Both the position numbers and the translations under genes were made by a program. Shown one piece after another: positions 1-11,205 of a DNA stretch of 64,000 nt (the first letter of the stretch is position 1; each line of letters starts with the position of its first letter). Source of the DNA: Agrocybe praecox. Lineage: Eukaryota; Basidiomycota; Agaricomycetes; Agaricales; Agrocybaceae. The notes under the pieces were generated by a model. That model did not search any database and was not told the DNA's origin. It saw only the letters and a list, made by a program, of their open reading frames with translations. The stretch is taken from assembly GCA_964017145.1 (NCBI GenBank), contig OZ024842.1:620001-684000 (forward strand), in the 5' to 3' direction.

Positions 1-1971
1 AACTCTCATACATCGCCTCGCCCTGGCCCCCCTTTCCAGCGCCTACTTGAGCCATTCGCCAAGTCTGTTAGTGCACTTACGTCCTCACCCACTGAGGCAT
101 TCACATGTACCTACCTCCGGTACTGCCAATGCTAACAACACAAACACGATTTTTCACCTGATGCGCCTCTAACCTCTTCGCCCACCCCACTCTCCCCTCC
201 GCTGAGTACCTTCTCATCATCGCCTAATCCCAATAATGCCGCCACGGGTGTACCACTGTCTGTGGCCGCTGCTATTGCTGGTACGCAGAAAGGGAGGAAA
301 AGAAGGCCGTTGAATACCCCGTTGGTGTGTGCCAAACAGCAGGAGGAAGAGCTGACAAGAGGGTCGTTCTTATTTCGCATCGCTATGAGCAACCCTAGGT
401 CAATGTCTCCTGGTGCATCGTCTCTTTCCGGTTCTGCGTCTGGGTCACGGTCAAGGGAGGTCGAGCAAAGATCCGGACGGTCAACGTCGAAGTCAAATGA
501 TTCAAGGAGTACTTATGGAGGCGACGCTGATATGGACATGGAGTAGAGGGCCGTTCTGCCCTCAACACCATTGCAGAGAAATGGATGGGGAAGGCCGAGC
601 GAGCAACAAGAACAGCAGTACCAACCGACGTACTCAAGGTCTCGTTCAGCCTACGCAGAGTCTGCATCTAGCCCAAGGAGCACATTCCATTCTCCATCGC
701 CGTTAAGAAGGCAACCGCAGAGACAATCGTCCTCACAGCGCCAACAACGACCATCACCTCTTCCTCTTTCCAATAACGTAAATTCCACCCCTGATCACAT
801 TGCTGCGCCCGACACACCCAATTCAGCAAGTCTGCAAAGACATCACACGGTTCATTCTTTGCCTTCGTATCGACGAAATGGAGGTGGAGTTGGAGGCGCT
901 ACGACCCCTGATACAACCCCCAGCAAGCAAACGGCGGGTTTGAGAGCCGGAAGTCGTCCACCGCCTATGGATCTGTACAACCACCACCAGCAATTAAATT
1001 CTCCTCGACGTCTCCAGCAGCAGCAAGTGCAAACTTATCATCAATCTTAAGGTCTTAACCCTACGTCACCTGGAGAGCCACTTGTCATGACGCCACATGA
1101 ACAAGTGCTAAGAGCAAGGTTGGCGAGAGTTTTGGAGGCTGGTAAAGTCGTCGAGAGAGAGGAGAGGGAAAGGAGGAGGAGCAAGAGTCGAGGTGGGACA
1201 GTGAATGAGGTTAGAGATGAGGAAGGTGGTTGGCCTTGGAGGGAAAGAGAACAGAGAAGAAGAGTCATGGATATCGATTCTACTGGTTCGCCAAGGATAT
1301 CCCATGAGGGCCATAGTAGGACCAGGAGCAAGACTGATTCGGTTCTCCCATCGCTGTCAAGTGCTACTGGCATACCCTTGCCCACAACACTAAAGAGGAG
1401 CACGACCACGCCTGCTGCCCCCGCTAACTTATCAGCATCGAAAATTCCAGTAAGGAAGCAAGCTAGGATTGGAACTACGCCATCTCTCGAAGGCGGCGAA
1501 GACGGTGACGAGGAAGGCGAAGATGGGGATTTGAGGCTCATTACCCCATCACCTACAAGTCAAGTTATCCCGCTAACGTCACTCCAAGAGGTGGAAAACT
1601 AGGTGGTCTTGGTGCAACCAAGAGGCCAAAACATGCACCCGTGCAACAAGATCAGCAGAATGACGATGATTCCAACTCATCATGCTCGTCGTCGAATTCT
1701 TCCTTCATCAGGATCAACGCTGAGGGTGACAGCACCGTTCTTCCTCATCTGCGTCGTCTCATGACGATAATGATATTAATACACCCCCATCTCCCACACT
1801 GTTCTCCCACCGGCCACAATTTAATGCTTGAAAGGCTTCCGCTAGGTGCAGAGCCATCGAAGGCTATGTGAGCTTTGCCAGCATTGAGGGCTTGGGCGAG
1901 CCTCCTGCGGACCCTTTGTCGCCTAATGACCAAGTCTCTGATGACAGAAATTATTATCCATGGGCGCATTA
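1..1971 (+). pseudogene. decayed Ser/Gln/Pro-rich protein gene, 5' end outside window
   Basis: One plus-strand frame stays coding-like from about 133 to 1600 (rich in Ser, Pro, Gln, Arg). It is cut by in-frame stops at 130-132, 544-546 and 1048-1050. The product then continues in another frame from about 1560 to 1730 (GGLGATKRPKHAPVQQDQQ) and in a third frame to the stop at 1969-1971 (ending DDRNYYPWAH), with another stop (TGA) near 1840. A motif TPHEQVLRARLARVLEAG (from 1087) followed by a basic stretch is the most structured part. No intron with acceptable splice sites removes the stops, so I read it as a recently broken gene; sequence errors are the alternative. Function not recognised. 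Confidence 0.55.
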
Positions 1972-2923
1972 GGTGGGTGGACGAAGAGGTTGCTTGACGT
2001 CCACGGAGACAATTCTACTGGTGATGTACTGTGACCCTTTTGTCTCCTGCCCTTTTTTTATTTATTTACTTTTTTGCTCTCCTTTTTCTTCTCGTCCGTG
2101 TTTCTTTACCTACTATCTTTATGGTGTATTTTTTTTCTGGTTATTTGCTACTTTCAACAATTACACTGGTTGGATTAGCATCTAGACTTGCCACAAATTT
2201 TTTTAAATTCCCTCCACCTCTTATCGCTTTCTCCGGATCGCCTCTATGCTCTATGCTCTGTTCTCATCTCTCTAGTCTCCATTGCTGTACTCTATTCTAT
2301 TCCTTTCGGTTTGTCTCCTTGTTTTTTCATTGGTGTATCCAAAAGTTCAAAGTGTTTTCGGCGTTCGTTCTCCTTTCTCTGTCATCCTTTTCCTTTTTCT
2401 GGTGTATGATATATTTATCGTCTTCCCGTTCTCTTTCCCCCTTTTCTTTCTCCCTTTAGACGACGGCGACATTGACCTCATCATTGCCTTTCCGTGGGCC
2501 GCAACGGCTTCGGGCTCCTTCCACCGCTACTCTACATCAACGCACTCTTTAATCGGGCTTGATATTCCTGTTTTATGCCAGGATCCCTTCCACTCCTTCA
2601 ACCTCGTTTTTATCGGAATTCGTATCGTTTCTCGCACACGCCTGCTGGTTTCTGTACCACACCATCCTTATACACCGGGTTCATCCATTTATTGTCCCGG
2701 TCGGAGTGTCGGAGGAGACGCTGCTTTACATTAAAATTCCTGCACAAAATTTGCCCCTAGGACTCAAATTATCTCGTCCATAACTATGTACATTCATACG
2801 TTACTTTAGGCGATAAAGCACGCCCGAGAGCGTCCTTAATTTCAGTACTTACTACCTACAGATAGACAATTAACAATAACACAAGTGAAATAAAAAGAAA
2901 TTGAATTGTTGAATTTGTGGGGG
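1972..2923. other. gene-free stretch with a pyrimidine-rich tract
   Basis: No convincing gene. From about 2020 to 2460 the plus strand is strongly T/C-rich, which produces hydrophobic ORFs (Leu, Phe, Ser) that I regard as composition artefacts. The tract may be the former 3' UTR of the upstream broken gene. Confidence 0.6.
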
Positions 2924-5900
2924 TCAACCGGTCATGTAATCCTCGTCGCCTTCCGCCGGTAGTATAGTGCATCCTATAAGGCTCGTTATTGGAGAAAAGG
3001 GATACAAATCGATCGAATGGCGTAAATTACCTTCCAACCAGGTCCTAAGTACATTTTCCTCGTCAAATTCATGTTTCTAGTGGTACAAGTTAGAAACTAT
3101 ATTAGCCACACAATGGGAAAAAAATACCTGGAGATAATAGGCAATATCACTAGCAAACTGCGAAGGTACCAGCAGTTTCTTCCCTATAACCGTATTGAGA
3201 TAATGCAGAGTTTTTAGGCAGGAAAATATTTTAAGGCTACGGTTTGCATGAGCAAATAACCCTTTATAATAGGGGAAGAAAGCATCCGAATAAATCGTGT
3301 ATTCGCCGTTGGAGTGGTAAACCTCGGCTGACATGTCTTGCAGAAGAGTTTCCAATACGCAAGTTGAAAGTATTTTTTCCATGCCATTAGGAAGACTGTA
3401 GCGAGATTCAGACAATATTTCGATTAAATCAAAAGGCAATTGATTGTTGATGGTAGTCCAGTTGGAGAGGTATTGTTGAAAATCTCGAGCATGAATCCCA
3501 TATGGAGGAATTTTATCATTGAGGGATTCAAGCTGTTGGTGGGGTAGTGAAAGGATATAAGCGAGATGCTCCTCGTCGGAGCTCGTGATATCTGGATAGT
3601 AGCGAGTAGAAATTGCCGGAACTAAGCAAGCTTTGTAGTTCCACACCAGACATTCCAATAATTGAGTTCTCGCCTGCAATGATTGAACTGACTCCGAGAG
3701 AATTGAAGCCAAGTCCTTGTTGCTCTGAGAAATACCGCTATTTCAAGAAGTATTCTCGATTGAAAATTCAAAATGTTACTCACCAATTGTCGATGTATCC
3801 ACTCGAGAAGTATCTGACATGTCTCGAAATCTAGCATAGTCCAATCGATATTGTGGAGAGCATCGATAAAAGACAGTACACTTTGGAGGTTCATTGGATC
3901 TTGGTTGTATTTGATATCAGAGATTTTGAGCGTCATGCGAAGAAAGTTTCTATAGTTGACATTGAGCGTAATCATGAACTGTAGCATATAGCGCGCAGGC
4001 ATAAAAAAAACTAACTTGTCAATTGCCCATAATGCAGAAATCGACTCTGAATAGGCCGATAACATGTCATCTGAAGAGTCCGATTGATAGATGTAATTTT
4101 CGTCATCGTCAGATTCTACTATGGCATCCGAGTGTAAGCTCGGCGCTTCAGCCTCCTGTGGTGAAACCAACTCCTCATACACTTCCATTTCCTCGGTCAC
4201 AGAATCAGGCCGTGCCGTAGAACGAACGCGAGCTGGCTTTTCCCGAACGTAGTTTACCAACATGCTTCGACAAGTACTTAAGCATACGTCACAAAAACGC
4301 AGATGATGCAGAGGGCCACTTTTTGTCTCGTCCAAGAGATACGGAGAGAGCCCTTCGGTGATACGAATTGTGATGCTATAGATCAATAGTCCGTTGTACA
4401 ACGCCCAAGATGATACTTCACGACGTGTGCGTAGAAAGCACTGATATTCATCGATAAATTCAACTGCGGATGCAGTTTGGTTTTGGAAAAACTCGGTTTT
4501 GAAATTCCTTAAGCTTGAATTTCCATCGAATATGAACTGGCAAAGTCCTGGACGTCGCAGAAACACATGGACAGGGAGGCCGGAGAGGCATTCAAACGAA
4601 AGTTCCTGAATAGCGTGGCGTACATCATCGATGGGTATAGTTTGATCTTTCGACTGTTTTTAAAAGAAAGTCGACAAGGTTAGTACGATGCAATTTGAGG
4701 AATATGTAGAACTCACGTTCAGGCGCTGTACAGGGATACTTCGTAAGGAAAATGCAGCACTGTCTAAATGTTGAAGCACATATCCATGATGGAAGGAGAC
4801 ATGAAGTCCTCTCATACGAAAACTATCGATTCCTTTTTTCAAGTCAATCAAGAACTGGGCTGCGAAATCATCATCCTGAGAATTTGTCCATGCCTCAAAG
4901 AAGGACCAGGTTTCATGACTCAAATCCAATATGTGATCTCTGGGCAAGTGATCAGCCTTACTCAAAGTCAGAAATGCCATTAAATATCGCAAGGACTTAC
5001 TTTGTATGCTGTTGAGCGATATCCAAGCTTCTGAGAAGAAGACTGAGGTAGAAACCATAGACATGCTTGTGGGCCTTCATGGGGTCCACAGAAATTTCTC
5101 TAGACCGGCCAGGGTCTCCAAGAAAGTCTTTAAATGACAGGTGCGAAAATGATATCTCGGTTTCGCATGGCCCAAAATATTCAGAAATATCGGGATCCTC
5201 TTGCGCTGGAGTGTTTAAATTGACCAGAGAGGCAATCGCTCGTAAAACTAACTTGATTTCAGTTGCAGGAACGTCAAAGAGCTCTTCTATAACTTTGACA
5301 TTTGCGTTGACGAGTATGCCGCTCAAAACACGGAGCAGCATTTCCCGACGTGGATATAACGACAGAATCATGGTGTATAATCTATCGAGGTCAGAAAATG
5401 CCTCTGAACGTAAAGGTCCAGGTTGAGAGATTATCTCCAATTGTTGAACTGGATCAGAGAAATCGGAATGATTTCCAACAAATTTGAGAACAGTGGCCGC
5501 ATAAATAAATTGGCCAGAGGAGTTGTCCACAAAATATTCTAAAATATGAAGTGGAGGCCATGGACGCGGAACACCTTGCATGATATCTTGATTTTCATCA
5601 TAGATTTTTGCGAAGCCATCAAACAGATATTTTCTAATATCATTCGAGGCATTGCGAGATTCGCTGAGATCCAACCGTTTGGTGGACTCTAAAAGAGGGG
5701 CGCAATCAAAGGAATCACGAATCCAGAATTCAGGACGACTCGCGATGAGAATTCGGAACGGCACGTTGGACAGCTTCATCGAGTTTCCGATGAGGGAGAG
5801 AATGTCACGCTGAACTTTCGAGGTTTCGCATTCATCAAGGCCGTCGATGATGACTGTGGGGGTATGCGTTGGAAGGGAGGGTAGGTGAAGTGAAGGTTCA

Positions 5901-6467
5901 ACTATGAGTGAACGTAGCTGAGTGGATATAGCTTTGGATGGTAATGTGATGTCGTCGGCCATTGCTTTATCCACAAGGGACCTCATACCAGGGATGTTGA
6001 TCGCAATTTGATATGCCAAAGTCGAGAACAGGAATTTAGCTAAACCACGTTTCTCGTCTCCCTTTAGAAAGAAAAACGACCCCGCGTATCGTTCGCAGTG
6101 CAGTTGTCGCAGAAGCTCCGCAATAGTCTGCATAATGGCTGACTTTCCTGCGCCAGCGGGTCCATAAAGCCATAGGACATTTGTTGGTGGATTCGGGTCG
6201 TTGATCCATTCTATGATTTGCTGTAAAATCTCCTCGCGTGTCCCTGGATGACACGTGCCTTGAGAGTATCGTTCTGCTGAATCATACATTGCTGAATGAG
6301 CTATTGATCGACTTAAGCTTAATAACCCTGTTGGAAAAAGACAAAAAGAGTTGTTAGACTGCACTCCAACAGAGTGGAAACTACTTGCCTGACTCGATCG
6401 GTCCAGGACTTTGGTTGACAGTAAAGGTCCCACCAGTAACTAAAACGTTGCTCCCTGGGGCAAACAT
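2924..6467 (-). CDS. NACHT-domain NTPase, tandem copy A (7 exons, 1067 aa)
   Basis: Exons on the minus strand: 6467-6389, 6327-5001, 4960-4717, 4653-4016, 3949-3784, 3724-3128, 3076-2924; all phases close and give 1067 residues. Residues 1-26 hold the opening motif NVLVTGGTFTVN. The NACHT domain follows with Walker A GPAGAGKS (about 82-89) and Walker B VIIDGLDECE (about 185-194), then the usual fungal post-NACHT segment (FSHLSFKDFL). The C-terminal half matches no repeat type I know (not WD40, ankyrin or TPR). It has a Cys-containing segment (RFCDVCLSTC) and an acidic Asp/Ser stretch. Intron 1 starts with GC rather than GT. Intron 2 would be only 40 nt with a GAG acceptor and is the least certain. 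The start is the second ATG, because it alone is shared by all three copies; an upstream ATG lies at 6491. Fungal NACHT proteins are signalling NTPases of the NLR type; the role here is inferred. Confidence 0.85.
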
Positions 6468-7079
6468 TGCTTGTCCTTGGAAATCCGACATTTTCTCGAT
6501 ATGTCCTTCGGTTCTCAGACTTGGGAGTATGGTCCGGAGATTGCGAAAAACACTACAGTAGACCTGGGTTCAAATTCGCACGATTATCAGGGGTCACGGG
6601 CCTGGCCTACAAAAATATCAATAGCAGATCTCCGTTGGCAGTAAATGAACGAAAAGTAAACGCACCCGAGAGAATCGAAGAACTGGTCTGTACAGTTATT
6701 CGTTGCACAAGAAGTTGCCGCTGTAAATAATTTCAAATAAGTCCCTAACACAGTTTGCAAGTGTCCGAAAAAATTAGCCCTATTTTGACAGTCGCGAATG
6801 AAATTTGTCACATGGAAGTTTGAACACAAACGGCGCCTAATAATTACAAGGATATTCGCTGGTTCATATACCATAAGAATCCAGGATGGCTTTGTGGAGT
6901 AGGGCAGACAGCAGACATCGTGAAATTATCGAACGTTTTGCGAACTTTAAGGTCTTTGAATATAGTGGAATAATTCTGCGTACTACGCCAAAAGTAACGG
7001 TTGTGGTTTGTATGTAATTAAGGAGCAGCGGCCCGCTCCGCAGTACACGCATGACGTTTATGCTCAACCATCGCAATCA
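6468..7079. repeat. 5' flank of NACHT-A, shared with the flanks of copies B and C
   Basis: The sequence upstream of NACHT-A is clearly similar to 26214-26700 upstream of NACHT-C and, up to about 17025, to the region upstream of NACHT-B. It therefore belongs to the duplicated unit and probably contains the promoter. I see no ORF that is conserved between copies. Near its end (7022-7039) is a GC-rich hairpin motif that recurs at about 36637. Confidence 0.7.
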
Positions 7080-8163
7080 ACTCCTTTCCTTTCTTTTTTT
7101 CATTTCGTGCTTCTCCCGCCAACTCCATCCTACCGATGATCCTTGAACAGCCCTCGCCCTCTTGCAACGGTCATCGACGAGAGCCGTACGACTTACCACT
7201 GACGAGGATGTTCGTCGTCCGTTCAGCGGCGAGCGACAAAGACGAGGAGGGATAATACTCACACCATTGCCCAATTCTGGGTCGTTTTTCCAACTGCAAG
7301 ATTCATAAGGAGTCTACGTCTTCAAAACTACTGTTCCAATTCAGCAAGCGTCCTGGAACATCAACGTGCTGGGTGGAAAAAGGTGTGTTCGTTACTTTCA
7401 AGACCGAGACCATGCGAAAACTCACCTTGATATGCTCTAGTATCAATACCAACACCACCGAATCCTCCCATTCAACCAGGGCTATGCGCAAAGAGTGTCA
7501 GTCAGGGCGTACAATGAAAACCGACAACTTACCGGTGACGAGAGTTGTTGTCGTTTGTGACACACCAACGCAAACGTTCTGGAGTGCCGCGAGACAGGCG
7601 ATGTTGTATGGAAAATATGTGTTTGCACCCGAAACTGCGAACTTTTCCACGGATGGAATCAGTTGACGATTAGAACTAGACGCTACAACTTACCTGTCAT
7701 CAACGCGGACTTCATTCCGGCGTTCGCTCGTAGCCCCCACCATTGGATTCTGCACACAGGCATTCAGTCGCAGAAAACCAGACGAGAGGCGCACAACTCA
7801 CAAATGACTAGAATGTGCGCTTGTCCTCGTCGTCTGCGGGGAACACCTATGCATGGAGGTCAGCGGGAAGCAAAGAAGACAGATGGATAAACTCACTGTC
7901 ATGCCATTTTCATGCAGGGAATCAACTGAGTCGATAATTACAACGAGACACTACAATCCACCCGTCGTCAGCATTCGCTCGTCGTTTCCACCATCGGATT
8001 CTGCACACAGACGTTCAGTCCCAATAAAACAGACGAGAGGTGCACGACTCACCAATGACGAGAACGTTCGTCGTCGTCGTCGTCGTCGTCGTCTGCGGGG
8101 AACACCTATGCACGAAAGTCAGCGAGAAGCAATGAAAACAGCGAGGGATAAACTCACTGTCAT
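7080..8163 (-). other. array of small repeated exon-intron units (array 1), product unknown
   Basis: On the minus strand a series of sharply defined introns of about 50 nt can be read, each with GTGAGT/GTAAGT donor, CTGAC/CTGAA branch point and CATAG/GCAG acceptor: 8157-8106, 8052-8001, 7896-7847 and 7801-7750, with further donors at about 7695, 7530, 7425, 7265 and 7190. The unit exon-intron-exon-intron is duplicated with a period of about 260 nt: the exons at 8105-8053 and 7846-7802 share GTGTTCCCCGCAGACGACGA, and the next exons both begin AATCC(G/A)ATGGTGG. Exons contain stops in the frames I tried, so this may be a decayed coding gene or a spliced non-coding RNA. Confidence 0.5.
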
Positions 8164-8250
8164 GCGAGAGAGGGAGAATGTGAAGAGAGGAGTGAGGAGG
8201 GAGTGAATGGGAGTGCCGGTGATGGAGATATCCAGCTCAGCACCCCCCCC

Positions 8251-8260
8251 TTCTTATATA
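8251..8260 (-). promoter_or_regulatory. TATA-like element upstream of array 1
   Basis: The minus strand reads TATATAAGAA about 90 nt upstream of ATGACA at 8163, which immediately precedes the first spliced unit. An equivalent TATATAAG lies upstream of array 3 at about 19011, supporting a promoter role. Confidence 0.4.
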
Positions 8261-8262
8261 CA

Positions 8263-9106
8263 TTTTTTTCATTCTATGTACGTACCCAATCCAAACCCAA
8301 TACACTGTTTCGGTTGCGCCTATTCTTTGTCGGAGTCGAGTGCAAAAAATGAACAAACTCTGATCGTGCGCTAGTGCAACTTACGACATCCATCGTTGTG
8401 CTTAGGTTTGGTTTTCTTTCCTCATTTCGGGGTTCGGACGCTGATACATTGTGTAAGATTCGTGCAAATTATCATACGGCAGGTACTTCGACTTTCTTGT
8501 TTGAATTTCATCTCTATCTAATTTATGGTACAAGAAATTTTGATCGTACTTCGTCGAGAGTTCAAACAATCAGGGTAGTTAAACACATTTCACGCTATTC
8601 TTTATCATCAAAAATACATACATTGAGTGCCGTAGCTCACCCCAACGACAGCACCCCGGGCGGAAATTGAAATCAAGGAAGATAGCAGGAAACGAGGGGA
8701 AACGACGGAAATGAGAGTTAAGCGCCTTGGCACTGTCTCTCGATCGAACTTCCAGTGAACTACTTGCTCGTTTAAAGCCCAGAATTCTGACGTTATCGAG
8801 CTAGGTGATAGCGTAGAATCGTCGGCTAAGCAAAACGAGTAGGAGAAAGGGTGCGTTTTTTTGTGCTGATGGTGGTTTCGGGGATTGCTGAGGGTATCGA
8901 TTGGTATTCAGTAGCATGTTCACTCGTCTGGATAATGATTTCGAACATAATACCAATGGGTGTAGGTGCACATTTATGAATACCATCATATCTAGCTGTA
9001 AAATTTCCAGAACATCTTGTTTTCGTTGTTTCGCCGCGGGTGCATCAAAACAAGCGCCCATGAGTCTATCTCACGATTGACCTTCCACCGTGCACTAAAC
9101 CCCACC
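8263..9106. other. no gene recognised
   Basis: AT-rich region without a convincing coding frame. A minus ORF at 8801-9061 (start MGACFDAPAAKQRKQ) has no recognisable motif; I treat it as unsupported. Confidence 0.5.
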
Positions 9107-9729
9107 TCAAATTTCTTTCGCACTATCTTCCAGCGCATGCCAGCGCATAACAGCGATAGAAATGCTACGATACGAAAGATGTCTACCTAGAAACGACGGA
9201 GATTGAGGGTATCTTCATTCAGATATAGTCAAAATCAAGTGGTATATACATCATTGAAAACAAAATACTCACCACCACCTACAAAGACGTCATATCTTTG
9301 ACTTTCCTCCCCAGAATTTTGCGATGTCGACGCGTAGGCTGCCAAATCATGTATCACACGATCCTCATGTCCCGAAGATTGTCGGAATACGCTGGCCGTA
9401 AAAGTTGGACTTAATGTGCTGTTCGTGGATTAGAAACAAAAGAGAGCTCACGCTGTCTTTGATCCTACCCATTTGCATGCAAACTAACGTTTAAGGTCAT
9501 ATTGAGAAATTAGACTGACATATTGAGAATGACTTACCTTCATTCCTTGCGCACAACACTATATGCACCGTCCATTCGGCAAAAATACGGAGTCCTGATT
9601 CGCTGGACGACCTCTTGCTCGTCGATATGGCGTACAACTCCAGCTGGAACATGCTTCTCTTTTTGTGTGAAAGTGCGTAGTTCAGCCTGCGACCTAAGTG
9701 CCTTCTCATGACGGTACTGGCCTAACACG
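9107..9729 (-). pseudogene. probable degenerate spliced gene, unknown function
   Basis: Two minus-strand exons join cleanly: 9418-9273 (open; includes SVFRQSSGHEDRVIHDL) and, across an 86-nt GT-AG intron, 9186-9107 (ends ALEDSAKEI and stop). A further coding-like block at 9728-9540 (includes KEKHVPAGVVRHIDEQEVV) begins just after an acceptor. It runs into a TGA directly before a consensus donor at about 9536, and I could not connect it in frame to the next exon. Either a non-canonical splice is used or the gene is broken. Family not recognised. Confidence 0.35.
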
Positions 9730-10330
9730 ACGACATTGACATATAAGGTGCATTGTGGCGAGGGTAGAGTAGGGGGCAGTGCTGGGATTTTAGGGACTTC
9801 TGCGAAGAGAAACAGTGACTGATGTGGTCATTGTCATTAGGCCCAACCCTCCTTGCCGCTGCTGAGTTGGCCCGCAAGGAGGACGACAATTGAAATTGTG
9901 TTTCCGGTAGCACAGACAGGGTGGGTACATCCCCGGAGACAGCACCACACGCAGGAGCTGGCTTGCGAGCCTCTGAAGCTCGAACGAGCCAGTGGAGTGG
10001 TGTCTCGTTTGCATATTTCCCAAGTACCCCGACACCCATTTCCTTCCACCATTTCTCCATCAGCGTCTTGCAGCGGGTACATGAATAGAAACACCAGAGA
10101 CGCGAGGATCGGAGCGGGAGGTGAAAACGTTGGATAGACGAGTCGAACGAGGCCTTCTGTGAATTGGTGCGTTAGGAACAGTGTGCATTGTTCACTGACA
10201 AAAGAAAGAAAGACAAAAACATACCCCCCCGTGCGCCCAATCGCACGCAATACCTCGGATTCCCTAAAACCATCTTCTTGAATACTTGGTTCTTCGTCTT
10301 TTTTACACACCACGTCATCAGTTCATGGTA
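9730..10330 (-). other. uncertain coding region
   Basis: Several overlapping minus frames are open. One (10313-9837) starts MVCKKDEEPSIQEDGF and could be spliced by a 72-nt GT-AG intron at about 10223-10152. Another (10060-9722) includes MEKWWKEMGVGVLGKY. No frame is clearly preferred and no family is recognised. It may be the 5' part of the degenerate gene downstream. Confidence 0.25.
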
Positions 10331-10459
10331 ATTTAAAACCAGATATAATTATAGCGTATATGGGGCACAGAGAGGCGGCGAGCGAGGAAGTTCGTGGTCG
10401 TTGTAGTGTTTGGTTTGGGTTCACCTGGTCGGTCGTATTCGGTCCGACGTCTAATTTTG

Positions 10460-11205
10460 GATATTATGTACGTCCGCATCAAGTTTTTTCTTTCATGCAT
10501 TCATCGACTGTTTTCCCAGCGTCTTGTCAGAGCCACTTCTGCGCATGGACTCGAGCCCTCTCGGTGACCATTGATATGAGACTCTCCGAACCGGACGACA
10601 TTGTATGCGTAAATTTAATAGAGGACGCTCGATACAGTGTGGATGGTAAGATCTCAGTGGGATCGCGTCCTCCTGTACAACAGGAAGCCTCTTGAATGTG
10701 ATGTCATCGTTTCTAGAAACTTACGCGCGTGGTTGCCCCATCTCCGGCTTTGGTGTTCCTTTTGTCCTTCACCATCGCCCCTCAATTCCACCCTTTCCGC
10801 ATCATCTCAGTGCCAACTCTATGCATCCGTGTTGTCGCCTACACCGTGTTTGTTCTGCCGTTTGGGATCACCTCTTGGGATCCATGTCAGTTCGTCGGTC
10901 AAACGGAAAAGCCTACAAATCATGTAAACATCATATTCGAGTTGTGCAGAACTGCGGACACTCACCCCTAAGCCACAGCAGTCGTGTGGACGCGTCAATC
11001 AAGCTCGTAGTCTCAAAGGAAAGAGCGCCGATGGTGGATGTACGTGTAAGTCTTGCTTTCAACTTCTCGACATCTCAAACCGCTTACTCTCGTGTTTAGA
11101 ACCATCTCAGTCCGTAAACCAGCATTGATCAAGTCGTTCTATCGTCGACGTCTGCGGGAATATACGCTGGCGACGACATCAATAGGAAAATCTGGAAATG
11201 GGTAA
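10460..11205 (-). repeat. exon-intron array 2, truncated copy of the left part of array 3
   Basis: Strongly similar to about 17030-17760: both contain TGTACGTCCGCATCAAG at their left edge, the same GTAAGTTT...TGTA(T/C)AG intron near 10705/17290, and the same exon that reads LTHERTWIPRGDP in array 3. The upstream (right) part of array 3 is missing here. Several exon positions have diverged or carry stops, so I regard it as a non-functional fragment or part of a non-coding transcript. Confidence 0.5.

Noticed and set aside
2031..2783. Several overlapping hydrophobic plus-strand ORFs
   Set aside because: They arise from a T/C-rich tract; no start context, no splice pattern, several frames open at once.
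3613..3834. NACHT copies annotated as several separate ORFs per copy
   Set aside because: The fragments join through consensus introns with closing phases in all three paralogs; breaks in the ORFs coincide with introns of non-multiple-of-three length.
10692..11099. Plus-strand ORF of 135 codons
   Set aside because: Antisense to array 2, whose splice signals and similarity to array 3 are on the minus strand.
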